Of a stretch of DNA of 45,804 nt, positions 26,619 to 35,062 are shown one piece after another (the stretch's first letter is position 1; every line of letters starts with the position of its first letter). Made by a program: the position numbers and the translations under genes. Location of the stretch: positions 1 to 45,804 of the forward strand of contig DATKPK010000033.1 in NCBI GenBank assembly GCA_035524095.1, written 5' to 3'. The notes under the pieces are model-generated. The model was not told the DNA's origin. It saw only the letters and a list, made by a program, of their open reading frames with translations, and made no database searches. The DNA comes from DATJUF01 sp035524095. Lineage in GTDB: Bacteria > Desulfobacterota > Binatia > Binatales > Binataceae.

Positions 26619-27041
26619 TCACGACAGCTCGCCTTCCAGCCTGATCGGGCTGATCGTGGGTTCATACAGAACCTGAATCACGTTGCCGTCGGGGTCGCGT
26701 AGATAAAACGATACAGATCCGTCGCGATGATGCTTCAGTGGATTGGCGATCGTCAGATGATTCGCCAGCGCCCATTGATAGCCCGCCTCGACCTCCGCGA
26801 TCGTCGCTACGATGAAGCCGAGATGATCCATCGCGTCCGTTCCAGAATGCGTAGCGCTACTTGAGTCCGACCCAACACCGCGATGGAGCGCGAGATTGTC
26901 GCATCCCGAGGTCAGGTAGGCGTTGTCGGGATCAGGTTGCCATATCACCTTCATCCCAAACACACGACTATAAAATTCGCTCGCTCGATCAACGTCGGCA
27001 ACGCGCAAAGCCAGATGCCTTAGTCCTCGATTACTGATCAT
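26619..27041 (-). CDS. VOC (glyoxalase/bleomycin-resistance) family protein (140 aa)
   Basis: Two beta-alpha-beta-beta-beta modules: LRHLALRVADVDRASEFYSR with metal-ligand candidate His, NLALHRG, MDHLGFIVATIAEVEAGY and SFYLRDPDGNVIQVLYEP with the C-terminal Glu/Gln position. These are the metal-site positions of dioxygenase/glyoxalase-type VOC proteins. The reaction cannot be inferred. It lies 43 bases upstream of the aldo/keto reductase. Confidence 0.88.
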   Translation of the reverse strand: MISNRGLRHLALRVADVDRASEFYSRVFGMKVIWQPDPDNAYLTSGCDNLALHRGVGSDSSSATHSGTDAMDHLGFIVATIAEVEAGYQWALANHLTIANPLKHHRDGSVSFYLRDPDGNVIQVLYEPTISPIRLEGELS

Positions 27042-27115
27042 CTGCCGCTACCGTCCAGCGCCTGACGATAGCACAGCCGCGTCGGCGTTAACTCGCGCCC
27101 CGGTTCGCCACCGTC

Positions 27116-27742
27116 TCACGTGTGCTTGCGGCCGACCACCGCCCAAATCGGATCGGATGGTACGCCTTCGGCTTTGCTGCGATCGATCACTTCGGCCTTG
27201 TCGAACGCTTCGCTGCGGGCGAAATAGCTTTCGACCACCGTAGGGCGTTGCAACTCGCCGGCCTGCTGCCACAACGCAATCGCCTTGGTCGGAAACATCC
27301 GGTTCGAGAAGGTCACGACAAACGGTGCTTGCGGTCGCAGAATGCGTCCTACCTCGGCAAAGGTCTCAATCGGGTGCGTCAGATACTGAACCGAGACCGT
27401 CATCACAACCCCGTCGAAAGAATCATCGCCAAAAGGCAGGCGCAGTTCGCGATTAACATTGTGCAGAACGATTTCGGTCAGCGCTGGATTGTCGGCCATC
27501 TCGGCGTGATTCAATCCGAGTCCCACCAGCCGCTTGGGATTCACGCTCGCAGGAATGTGCGAACGCCAGCTCGCCATCAAATCTAAGATCTCGCTGCCAA
27601 TCGGTAGGATGCTCGCGTAGATCTTTCCGACTTTGGCAATAGCGCCGTCATCGATATGGGTGACGAGGCGCGGGACCTGATAGAAAAGCTCGTCATCGGA
27701 CTCATCAACGCGGCGAAAGAATTCTGGACGAAGGTCTGCCAT
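27116..27742 (-). CDS. SAM-dependent methyltransferase-like protein with atypical motif I (208 aa)
   Basis: Post-I and later motifs of a class I methyltransferase are visible: VGLGLNHAEMADNP, RELRLPFGDDSFDGVVMTVS, YLTHPIETFAEVGRILRP and FSNRMFPTKAIALW. Motif I reads ILDLMASWRSHIP and lacks the usual GxGxG; this variant is known in a conserved bacterial group of unassigned substrate. The ATG at 27742 has GGA about eight bases upstream and begins MADLRPEFF; in-frame ATGs at 27772 and 27769 are less likely. Confidence 0.82.
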   Translation of the reverse strand: MADLRPEFFRRVDESDDELFYQVPRLVTHIDDGAIAKVGKIYASILPIGSEILDLMASWRSHIPASVNPKRLVGLGLNHAEMADNPALTEIVLHNVNRELRLPFGDDSFDGVVMTVSVQYLTHPIETFAEVGRILRPQAPFVVTFSNRMFPTKAIALWQQAGELQRPTVVESYFARSEAFDKAEVIDRSKAEGVPSDPIWAVVGRKHT

Positions 27743-27922
27743 AGGTTTTTCCGTGAAATTGGTCGTCATCATAGCAGGCGAAAAGATAGCTTAGGACAGG
27801 GGCGAGGCCAGATTTGCCGCCGTTGACTTCATTTCCCCAGCCCGCCTAAAGTAAAACGGTTTTCCAGAACTGACGTTTAGGCACCTCCGAATTGTAGCGG
27901 CTCTTGGGGGGATTATGAGGCG

Positions 27923-28705
27923 ATGGTCCGGCGCGACAAGACAAACTACCTGATCCAATCCGTGGCGCACTCGCTCGACGTGCTCGAGCAGTTCTTTGGC
28001 GAGGCCGACGAACTTGGCGTCACCGAATTATCCAAACGGCTGAAGCTCCACAAGAATAACGTTTTCCGGCTGCTCGCGACGCTCGAAGCGCGCGGCTATA
28101 TCGAACAGAACAAGGCGACCGAAAATTACCGGCTTGGCATCAAGTGCCTGCATATGGGCCGCCGTTATATTCACCACACGGGATTGGTGAGCCAGGCACG
28201 CCCGATTCTTTCTGAGATGGCCCGGAAGGCACGCGAGAGTGCCCTCGTTGCGATCGCGCGGCGCGATGGCATTATCCCGATAGAGGCAGTCGAGCCCGAG
28301 GACCGTGCGGTACGCATCAACCCGCCAATCGGGATGGCGCTGCCTCTTCATTGCACGGCCATCGGCAAGGTTCATCTGGCCTTCGAAATCGGCGAGCAGA
28401 TTATGACGATTCTGCCCGAACAGCTCCCGCGCCATACCGATCGCACGATCACCGACCGCTCGCTCTTGCTTGATCAGCTTCATTCGGTGTTGCGTGACGG
28501 TTATGCGTCCGATGCCGGCGAATTCTTCGAGGATGTCTCGTCGGTGGCCGTCCCGATTCGCGACTACACCCGATCGGTCGTTGGCTCACTGGCGGTCGCT
28601 GGTCCGGCATACCGGATACCCTGCGACCGTATCAGCCGCGAGCTTGCCCCGATGGTAATCGAAGCGGGGCGTGAGCTATCGCATCGGCTGGGGTTTAATG
28701 AATAA
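27923..28705 (+). CDS. IclR-family transcriptional regulator (260 aa)
   Basis: N-terminal winged helix-turn-helix (LDVLEQFF, GVTELSKRLKLHKNNVFRLL, LEARGYIEQ) followed by the IclR effector domain (ARPILSEMARKARESALVAI, PLHCTAIGKVHLA, GYASDAGEFFEDVSSVAVPI). A strong poly-G ribosome site (GGGGGG) precedes the ATG. It lies upstream of etfBA on the same strand with a 168-base gap, so it may control etfBA, or the divergent methyltransferase group; no operator is apparent. Confidence 0.94.
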   Translation: MVRRDKTNYLIQSVAHSLDVLEQFFGEADELGVTELSKRLKLHKNNVFRLLATLEARGYIEQNKATENYRLGIKCLHMGRRYIHHTGLVSQARPILSEMARKARESALVAIARRDGIIPIEAVEPEDRAVRINPPIGMALPLHCTAIGKVHLAFEIGEQIMTILPEQLPRHTDRTITDRSLLLDQLHSVLRDGYASDAGEFFEDVSSVAVPIRDYTRSVVGSLAVAGPAYRIPCDRISRELAPMVIEAGRELSHRLGFNE

Positions 28706-28873
28706 TGCGCATGCGGCCGCCTCGGCCAAGCGCTCAGCAGTCGAGCATTCGCAATAATTTGACTGTCCAGTGGCCGATTGTTAGGTTCCATTGGTTTTGC
28801 CGAGCACGTCTTGTGGCCTTCGATACCTTGACGGAAGTGCCGCCTTGAGACGGGCAAGCGGGAGTGAAATACA

Positions 28874-29620
28874 GTGAAAATCGTCGTTCCAGTTAAACGT
28901 GTACCCGATCCAGCCACGACTATTCGTGTCCTCCCGGATGGGAGCGGAATCGCGACTGATAACGTTAAATTCGTGATCAACCCGTTCGACGAAATCGCGA
29001 TCGAAGAGGGTCTGCGGCTCAAGGAAAAGCATGGCGGCGAGGTAGTATTGATCTCGGTCGGCCAGACCAATTGGCAGGAACAGTTGCGCACCGGCCTCGC
29101 GATGGGTGCTGACCGCGCAATCCTGATCAAGAACGAACAGGCGCTCGATACTTTCGCGATTGCGCGCGTTATTGCCAAAGTCGTCGAAGACGAAAAACCC
29201 GACTTGGTTATGATCGGCAAGCAGGCAATCGATGACGACTCAAATCAGATTGGCCAGATGATTGCGGAGTTGCTCGGATGGCCGCAGGCGACCTTTGCCT
29301 CGAAGGTCGAGATTGCGAACGGCAAATGCACCGTCGTGCGCGAGGCCGATGGCGGACTGCAAACGATTGCATTCCAGCTGCCCGCAGTTATTACAACGGA
29401 TTTGCGGCTTAACGAACCGCGGTACGCGTCATTGCCGGGTATCATGAAGGCGCGCAAGAAACCGCTCAAAGAACTTGCGGTGGATAGCCTCGGCGTCGAC
29501 TTGACCCCCAAGCTCAAGATCCGGACGATGAGCGCGCCCCCCAAACGCGAAGCTGGCCGCAAGGTCGCATCGGTTGAAGAATTGGTCGCCGTACTGCATA
29601 CGGAAGCGAAAGTTATCTGA
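28874..29620 (+). CDS. etfB: Electron transfer flavoprotein beta subunit (248 aa)
   Basis: Small ETF subunit that carries AMP and helps pass electrons from acyl-CoA dehydrogenases to the quinone pool. Signatures: MKIVVPVKRVPDPATTIRV, FVINPFDEIAIEEGLRL, DLVMIGKQAIDDDSNQIGQM and the ETF-beta domain segment LPAVITTDLRLNEPRYASLP. The start codon is GTG with GGAGTG eight to thirteen bases upstream. EtfA follows after 77 bases. Confidence 0.96.
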   Translation: MKIVVPVKRVPDPATTIRVLPDGSGIATDNVKFVINPFDEIAIEEGLRLKEKHGGEVVLISVGQTNWQEQLRTGLAMGADRAILIKNEQALDTFAIARVIAKVVEDEKPDLVMIGKQAIDDDSNQIGQMIAELLGWPQATFASKVEIANGKCTVVREADGGLQTIAFQLPAVITTDLRLNEPRYASLPGIMKARKKPLKELAVDSLGVDLTPKLKIRTMSAPPKREAGRKVASVEELVAVLHTEAKVI

Positions 29621-29697
29621 CGGCGCGATTGCACATGGCACCGGGATTTTTGGCGTCGCGAGTACAACTCGCAGCTAAGGCGCCGGAGTGAATTACG

Positions 29698-30669
29698 ATG
29701 GGTGACGTACTGGTTTTCGCCGAACACAACGGCGGCCATTTTCCCAAGACCACTTTGATCGCCGTTAACGCGGGCCTCGAAATGGCACGCAAGCGCGGCG
29801 GGCAGGCGATTGCGGTCGTGACTGGCGATAACGCCAGTGGTCCGGCCGCTGAAATCGCCAAATACGGCGTCAGCAAGGTGATCGTGCTCGAAGATCCGCG
29901 TCTCGCTAATGATCTGGCTGACGCGGCCGCTCAAGCACTGGCGGGGCTGGCCAAAAGCGTCAATGCCGAGACGATTCTTACGACCGCCACCGCGTTGGGC
30001 AAAGACCTGATGCCCCGTCTGGCCGCAAAACTCAACGCGCCGATGGCCTCTGAAATCATCGCGATCAACGACGACGGTACCATGATCCGTCCGATGTACG
30101 CTGGCAACGTGCTTGCCACCATCGAGCTTGAGGGACCGGTCCGCGTTGTTACGGTGCGCGGTACGGCTTTCGACGCGGCCAAGCCGGGCGACACCGTGGC
30201 TCCAGTCGAAAAAGTCACGCCTGAGTTGGATCCGGCTGGACTCAAGATGGAATTCGTCGCCTTCAATGCGATCAAGAGCGATCGGCCGCAACTGACCGAA
30301 GCGCGAATCGTCGTGTCCGGCGGGCGCGGCCTCAAGTCAGGCGAAAACTTCAAGACTGTGCTCGAACCGCTTGTCGACGAGATGGGGGCCGCGATGGGCG
30401 CCAGTCGCGCCGCAGTCGATGCCGGCTTCGTTCCCAACGACCTGCAAGTCGGCCAGACCGGCAAGGTGGTCGCGCCGGAACTTTACGTCGCGGTTGGCAT
30501 CTCAGGCGCGATTCAGCATCTCGCCGGCATGAAGGATTCCAAGACCATCGTTGCGATCAATAAGGACGAGGAAGCGCCAATCTTCGGCGTTGCAGATTTC
30601 GGCCTAGTCGCCGATCTCTTCAAGGCAGTTCCCGAGATGGTCGAGGAGCTGAAAAAGGTTAAGCATTGA
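29698..30669 (+). CDS. etfA: Electron transfer flavoprotein alpha subunit (323 aa)
   Basis: FAD-carrying ETF subunit. The C-terminal FAD domain is intact: RIVVSGGRGLKSGENF, GAAMGASRAAVDAGFVP, QVGQTGKVVAPELYVAVGIS and AIQHLAGMKDSKTIVAINKD. GGAGTG precedes the ATG. It forms an operon with etfB and ends in a strong terminator. It would serve the acyl-CoA dehydrogenase at 8-9 kb, with an ETF:quinone oxidoreductase not present here. Confidence 0.96.
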   Translation: MGDVLVFAEHNGGHFPKTTLIAVNAGLEMARKRGGQAIAVVTGDNASGPAAEIAKYGVSKVIVLEDPRLANDLADAAAQALAGLAKSVNAETILTTATALGKDLMPRLAAKLNAPMASEIIAINDDGTMIRPMYAGNVLATIELEGPVRVVTVRGTAFDAAKPGDTVAPVEKVTPELDPAGLKMEFVAFNAIKSDRPQLTEARIVVSGGRGLKSGENFKTVLEPLVDEMGAAMGASRAAVDAGFVPNDLQVGQTGKVVAPELYVAVGISGAIQHLAGMKDSKTIVAINKDEEAPIFGVADFGLVADLFKAVPEMVEELKKVKH

Positions 30670-30711
30670 GCCGCATGCTGAGAGGGTTTGCGCGGTCGTG
30701 AACAACTAAAT

Positions 30712-30750
30712 AACCGGCGCGATTCGATGTGATCGCGCCGGTTCTCTTTT
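30712..30750 (+). terminator. Strong intrinsic terminator after etfA, possibly bidirectional
   Basis: AACCGGCGCGAT (30712-30723) pairs perfectly over 12 bp with ATCGCGCCGGTT (30732-30743) around an 8-base loop, followed by CTCTTTT. It lies between convergent etfA and the HAD gene; on the minus strand the hairpin is followed by the AT-rich ATTTAGTTG, so it may end both units. Confidence 0.88.
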
Positions 30751-31510
30751 AGTCTTTGCGAATCGAGGCGTCCCTCAGATCGAGATGCTTTCCGAGAGCG
30801 GCCGGAGACGCGAAGATTTCGGTCGCGCCAGCCGCGGCCAAACGATCGCGCCGAGCCCCAACCTCCGCGATTCCATAAAAGCCGATTCCGGCTGCCCGCG
30901 CAGCACCCAAATCAGCCTCGCTATCACCGATGAAGACCGTCTCTTGCGGATTTCCACTGCATCGCCGAAGTGCTTCTAAGAGCATCGCTGGTGACGGCTT
31001 AAGCGCCAGCAGACTATCCCGCCCGACGATTGTGCTGACGACTTCACTAACTTGATGTCGCTCCAACCACTGACCGACCGTCCGCGACGAATTAGATGTC
31101 ACGATTGCGATTGTGACGCCAATTGCAACGAGTGCGCCGAGCAGCTCTATCGCGCCCGGCGTCGGCTCAGCGCTCTCGATACCTGCCAGTTCATACCGCT
31201 CGATGATTGCCGAGGCGTTGCGCAACAGAATCTCGCCGTTACCACCCCACGCGTTCGTCAAGGCACCATCGCGGGCAACGTACGCGGCTGATTCCCTGAG
31301 ACCCGCTCGCAATGCCTCATAGAGCGGCAGATTGCCTCTCGGTATTTCAGCGAAAATTTGATCGGCGACGCCTTCGCCGCGCAGAAACGCTTCGAGTTCG
31401 CGGCGGCCGCCCGCCCAATCAACTTCAGGTTCGAGATGCGCGATCGTATTATCGAAGTCGAAGAGCCAAAACTTCGCTTTCGGATTCGGCTTCACCGTGG
31501 CAGGACTCAC
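30749..31510 (-). CDS. HAD-superfamily hydrolase (253 aa)
   Basis: Phosphatase-type HAD protein. Motif I is LFDFDNT with the nucleophile Asp; motif II is in IAIVTSNSS; motif III Lys is in LLALKPSP; motif IV is VFIGDSEADLGAARAAG. The overall plan is that of phosphoglycolate phosphatase-like enzymes. It starts 30 bases after the E1-like gene stop and may be the last gene of the riboswitch-controlled operon. Substrate unknown; a role in sulfur amino-acid metabolism (for instance as a phosphoserine-type phosphatase) is only a guess. Confidence 0.9.
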   Translation of the reverse strand: MSPATVKPNPKAKFWLFDFDNTIAHLEPEVDWAGGRRELEAFLRGEGVADQIFAEIPRGNLPLYEALRAGLRESAAYVARDGALTNAWGGNGEILLRNASAIIERYELAGIESAEPTPGAIELLGALVAIGVTIAIVTSNSSRTVGQWLERHQVSEVVSTIVGRDSLLALKPSPAMLLEALRRCSGNPQETVFIGDSEADLGAARAAGIGFYGIAEVGARRDRLAAAGATEIFASPAALGKHLDLRDASIRKD

Positions 31511-31540
31511 GCTAGCCTCGCGCGATTATTGCGCGGATTT

Positions 31541-32173
31541 CTATTTGCATCCGCACGATACCGTATCTGTATGCTGCCGGAGTGGACGCGAGATCATCGT
31601 ATAGCGGTCGAATTCGATCAGCCGGCCTCCAGCGGGTGCAATTCCCGCCAACAGTTTGATCGCCTCAAGTCCGGCAATCATCGCTACCAGGCCAGGATTC
31701 TCGCATACTCCATCGAAGGGCAAATCGATTCCTGCATCGGTGCATAGCAGACACGGTGGGCGCGACGGGATTACGGCGATCGTCGGGCTGGGAGCGAGCC
31801 GCGCAAAAATAATCGCCGCGGCCGCATGCCGCGTCGCAAGATCGCGTATTCGGCCAGCGATTTCCCGATCGCTTCCGGCCGTCAATAGAAGGTCGCAGCG
31901 GTCGCCTGTTTGACTCGCCTCAACGAACTCTACGTCGGGATTCAAATCTCTGAAGCGCTCTTCTAACCGTACCACCCTCGCTGTGTCAGCTTCGGTATCC
32001 AATCGAATAGTGCCGACGCCTGCGCCCACAAGGTACGGCAGAAGAGGATCAAGCTCGTCTAACCTACCTGCCACAGTGATGTTTGCGGATAACAGCCGCT
32101 CCTGGGCCGTGCCGCTGAAGCCCTGCGTGATGATCTGACGGCTGTAGCGTTCTATCTGGCGGCCGGTGAGCAT
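31541..32173 (-). CDS. Degenerate ThiF/MoeB (E1-like) family protein lacking the nucleotide loop (210 aa)
   Basis: The N-terminus MLTGRQIERYSRQIITQGFS followed by QERLLSANITVAG is typical of MoeB/ThiF proteins, and both zinc-binding pairs remain (CLLC near residue 145 and the C-terminal CGC). The expected GxGGLG adenylate loop is replaced by GRLDELDPLLPYLVG, and the catalytic-cysteine block seen in the active paralogue is absent. It is therefore likely non-catalytic. It sits 30 bases after the NIL gene in the riboswitch operon, which also encodes an intact E1-like enzyme. A heterodimer partner or regulatory role is possible; decay is the alternative. Confidence 0.75.
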   Translation of the reverse strand: MLTGRQIERYSRQIITQGFSGTAQERLLSANITVAGRLDELDPLLPYLVGAGVGTIRLDTEADTARVVRLEERFRDLNPDVEFVEASQTGDRCDLLLTAGSDREIAGRIRDLATRHAAAAIIFARLAPSPTIAVIPSRPPCLLCTDAGIDLPFDGVCENPGLVAMIAGLEAIKLLAGIAPAGGRLIEFDRYTMISRPLRQHTDTVSCGCK

Positions 32174-32203
32174 TGAGAGTTGCCGCGCAGGCCCGTTCGA
32201 AAT

Positions 32204-32449
32204 CTATTCGATGACGTTCTTCTCGATCGGTTCGACCGTCAGTCCGGTCTGGCGCATCCACGCGATCGCGCGTTCGATTTGGTCAAGCGTGCCCTCGAAC
32301 TCGACCGCCACCAGTCCCATCTCTTCCGAGACGCTGGCCCCGCGAATATTGAAAACGAGGTCAAACTTCTTCACTAGCTGATAAAGAATCGGCTCGCGAA
32401 TGAGCGTCCTGGGATAGCTCAGATAGTAGCGTTCGCGGATACGTTCCAT
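32204..32449 (-). CDS. NIL-domain protein (81 aa)
   Basis: Stand-alone NIL domain, the ferredoxin-like fold also found at the C-terminus of methionine ABC-transporter ATPase MetN, where it binds methionine. Seen: REPILYQLVKKFDLVFNIRG, EEMGLVAVEFEGTLDQIERA and AIAWMRQTGLTVEPI. Its start overlaps the end of the cysM-like gene by 31 bases. In a SAM-riboswitch operon a methionine-sensing or sulfur-delivery accessory role is plausible (inference). Confidence 0.88.
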   Translation of the reverse strand: MERIRERYYLSYPRTLIREPILYQLVKKFDLVFNIRGASVSEEMGLVAVEFEGTLDQIERAIAWMRQTGLTVEPIEKNVIE

Positions 32450-33465
32450 TTGTTGATGAAGCGCGCCAGATTCTCAGGGCGCCACTGCCGCCATCCGATC
32501 CATAGATTGGTTGATAGATACTTGTCGCCGAAATCGCTGAAGATAGTCACCACGCAGCCTTCGTGCAGCGTGCCCGCTAGCTTGAGCGCCGCCACCATTG
32601 CCGCCCCCGACGACTGCCCGACTAGAACGCCTTCGGTCTGGCCGAGCGCGTAGACCATGTCGTAGGCATCTTCGGTGCTAACCTCCAGCCGGCCGTCGAG
32701 TTGATTTGGATGGAAAATGCCGGGAACGATCGACGACGCCATATGCTTCAGGCCTTCCAGCCCGTGCATCGGATCGTCTGGCTCGACGCCGATTACCCTG
32801 ACGTTTGGGTTGCGCAACTTGAGATAGCGCCCGGTACCCATGATCGTGCCGCTGGTGCCCATGCATGCGACGAAGTGGGTGATGCCGCCATTAGTCTGGC
32901 GCCAGATTTCGGGGCCGGTGGTCTCGAAATGGGCCTGCGGATTGGCCTCATTATTATATTGGTCGGGCTTGAAGTACCGCTCGGGATTCTCGTCGAGTAG
33001 CTTGCGGCACAGGATGATCGCGCCGTCCGAACCTTCCAGCGGATTCGAATAGATCGGCTTGGCTCCGAAAGCCTCAATAATCCGCTTGCGCTCGACACTG
33101 ACATTGGACGCCATCACCAGTTCAACCGGATAGCCCAGCGCCGCTCCGACCATCGCAAGCGCGATTCCGGTATTGCCCGAGGTCGAATCGAGGATCACCT
33201 TCCCGGGCTTCAGTTCGCCGTGCGCGAGACCGATCTCGATCATCTTGCGGGCTGCACGATCCTTCACTGAGCCGCCGGGATTGAAGCCCTCGAGCTTGGC
33301 GAAAATCCGCACGCCCGGACGCAATAGCCCTTGCGTCAGGCGTGTGATCTCGAGTAGCGGCGTGTTCCCGATAAGGTCGAGCACGCTCGCGGCGCGCTGA
33401 ATCGGAACCGTCTCGCGCTCAGACGCCGCCGGCGATTGCGGGAACGATTGAGATGTCGTCGCCAT
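32419..33465 (-). CDS. cysM: CysM-like PLP-dependent cysteine synthase (348 aa)
   Basis: Fold-type II PLP enzyme of the cysteine synthase/cystathionine beta-synthase family. The N-terminal LIGNTPLLEITRL, PLP lysine Lys68 in NPGGSVKDR, the substrate loop TSGNTGIALA and the phosphate-binding GTSGTIMGTGRYLK are intact. Its gene overlaps the CysO-like carrier gene by 47 bases, the same partnership as cysO-cysM in Mycobacterium, where O-phosphoserine reacts with the carrier thiocarboxylate. A GTG at 33384 is an alternative start that would remove the overlap but leave a short N-terminus. Under a SAM riboswitch, the acceptor might be a homoserine ester; this is not decided by sequence. Confidence 0.9.
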   Translation of the reverse strand: MATTSQSFPQSPAASERETVPIQRAASVLDLIGNTPLLEITRLTQGLLRPGVRIFAKLEGFNPGGSVKDRAARKMIEIGLAHGELKPGKVILDSTSGNTGIALAMVGAALGYPVELVMASNVSVERKRIIEAFGAKPIYSNPLEGSDGAIILCRKLLDENPERYFKPDQYNNEANPQAHFETTGPEIWRQTNGGITHFVACMGTSGTIMGTGRYLKLRNPNVRVIGVEPDDPMHGLEGLKHMASSIVPGIFHPNQLDGRLEVSTEDAYDMVYALGQTEGVLVGQSSGAAMVAALKLAGTLHEGCVVTIFSDFGDKYLSTNLWIGWRQWRPENLARFINKWNVSANATI

Positions 33466-33697
33466 CCTTGACCGTCGAGTTTAGCTGATTAAGAAAGCGA
33501 ATGTCGTCACCATTCAGGTAGATATTGACGAACCGGCGCAGCTCGCCGCTGTCGTCCAGAAGGCGTTCGCTGATTCCCGGATGGTTGCGCTCCAGATCGG
33601 TGATCACCGCCCGGATCGAGTCGCCGCTGGCATTAACCTCATCGACACCAGCGGTGAAACGGCGTAATGGTGTCGGTACGCGTACCTTGATTGACAT
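33419..33697 (-). CDS. cysO: CysO-like ubiquitin-fold sulfur carrier protein (92 aa)
   Basis: Collinear with mycobacterial CysO: SIKVRVPTPLRRFT, ASGDSIRAVITDLERNHPGI, RRFVNIYLNGDDIRFL and DGDDISIVPAIAGG. It would be activated as a C-terminal thiocarboxylate by an E1-like enzyme and deliver sulfur to the CysM-like synthase. The protein does not end at Gly-Gly: a Val follows (Gly90-Gly91-Val92-stop), so a one-residue trim is needed before adenylation. No protease gene for this (JAMM type) is seen in the window. It lies 88 bases downstream of the thrC-like gene. Confidence 0.92.
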   Translation of the reverse strand: MSIKVRVPTPLRRFTAGVDEVNASGDSIRAVITDLERNHPGISERLLDDSGELRRFVNIYLNGDDIRFLNQLNSTVKDGDDISIVPAIAGGV

Positions 33698-33785
33698 GGT
33701 TCTGGACTAATCCTCCTGCAAGCCGACCCACAAATTGCCGGGTCATCTAATCCGTTTATGCGCTGCGCCTGGGTTGCGCAAGCCG

Positions 33786-35051
33786 TCACGCCGCGGCACC
33801 GGCGAGAGCGCGGCGCGTGCCGTTGAGCCGCTCGAACAGTGCGTCGAACTCCTTGAGCCGTGCGTCGATTACGAACGGCTGCTCGATCGCGTCGGCGACC
33901 GCTTCGAGCGTCTTGTAGCCATTGCCGGTGATCGACACGACCACGCTTTCGTCAGCATTGATCCGCTTCTGACTGAGCAGCTTCATCGCGACCGCCAGCG
34001 TGGTACCGCCGGCTGGCTCGGCAAAGATTCCTTCGGTGCGCGCCAGCAACTTGATCGCCTCGATGATCTCCGGATCGCTGACCTTCTCGCCCCATCCGCC
34101 GGATTCACGCACAGCGCCGAGCACATAGAAGCCGTCGGCCGGATTCCCGATCGCGATTGATTTTGCGATCGTGTCCGGTTTGACCGGCGTAATCAGGTCA
34201 GTCCCCTTATGTAGCGCGTTGATAACTGGCGACGATCCCGCCGCCTGCGCCGAATGAATCTTGAAGCTGCCCTCTTTGATCAGGCCGACTTCCTTCAATT
34301 CTTTGAACGCCTTGGCGACCTTCGGCAGGATCGTTCCACCCGCCGTCGGAACGACGATATTCTGCGGCAGCCGCCATCCGAGCTGTTCCACAACCTCGAA
34401 GCCAAAAGTCTTGGCACCCTCGGTGTAGTATGGACGTAAGTTGATATTGACGAAGGCCCAGCCGTACTTGTCGGCGATCTCGCTGCATAGCCGATTAACG
34501 TCGTCGTAATTGCCGCGAATCGTGATGACCTGCGCGCCGTAGATCGTCGAGCCGACGACTTTACCTCTCTCGACCCCCTCAGGCATGAAGATCACACACT
34601 TCAGCCCCGCCCTCCCTGCATGAGCAGCTACTGACGTGGCAAGATTACCCGTCGACGCGCACGAAACCGTGGTGAAGCCGAATTCGCGGGCCTTGCTGAT
34701 CGCGACCGAGACCACGCGATCCTTGTACGATAACGTCGGATGGTTGACCGTGTCGTCCTTGAGGTAGAGCCGCTTGACCCCAAGCTCGGCGCCGAGACGC
34801 TCCGCCCTGACCAGCGGCGTGAAGCCCGAGTTGAGTCCGATCGTCGGCTCCCCTTCGACCGGCAACAATTCGCGGTAGCGCCACAAATTAAACGGACGGC
34901 GCTCGATCACGCTCCGCGTCAGCACCGCGCGGATTTTCGCATAGTCGTAGTTGACTTCGAGCGGGCCGAAGCAGGTCTCACATACGTGCAGTGGGCTGAC
35001 CGGATATTCCTGGCCGCATTCGCGGCATTTCAGATTCGTGACGTAGCTCAT
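33786..35051 (-). CDS. thrC: Threonine synthase homologue with N-terminal zinc ribbon (421 aa)
   Basis: PLP enzyme. Residues 9-27 form a zinc ribbon (Cys9, Cys12, Cys24, Cys27), then EVNYDY, the PLP lysine in TLSYKDRVVSVA, the CASTGNLATSVAAHA substrate loop and VPTAGGTILPKVA. Classical ThrC turns O-phosphohomoserine into threonine. The same fold in a sulfur-carrier operon could instead act on a related phospho-amino acid. ATG at 35051 follows GAGG and lies 11 bases after the E1-like stop; a longer in-frame ORF overlaps that gene and adds no conserved residues. Confidence 0.9.
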   Translation of the reverse strand: MSYVTNLKCRECGQEYPVSPLHVCETCFGPLEVNYDYAKIRAVLTRSVIERRPFNLWRYRELLPVEGEPTIGLNSGFTPLVRAERLGAELGVKRLYLKDDTVNHPTLSYKDRVVSVAISKAREFGFTTVSCASTGNLATSVAAHAGRAGLKCVIFMPEGVERGKVVGSTIYGAQVITIRGNYDDVNRLCSEIADKYGWAFVNINLRPYYTEGAKTFGFEVVEQLGWRLPQNIVVPTAGGTILPKVAKAFKELKEVGLIKEGSFKIHSAQAAGSSPVINALHKGTDLITPVKPDTIAKSIAIGNPADGFYVLGAVRESGGWGEKVSDPEIIEAIKLLARTEGIFAEPAGGTTLAVAMKLLSQKRINADESVVVSITGNGYKTLEAVADAIEQPFVIDARLKEFDALFERLNGTRRALAGAAA

Positions 35052-35062
35052 CGCATCCTCAT

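Noticed and set aside
28758..28786. TTGACT / TAGGTT promoter-like pair before etfB
   Set aside because: The -10 match is poor and the gene can be read from elsewhere; not supported enough to annotate.
29245..30291. 348-residue minus-strand open frame
   Set aside because: Antisense across etfB and etfA, both of which are certain.
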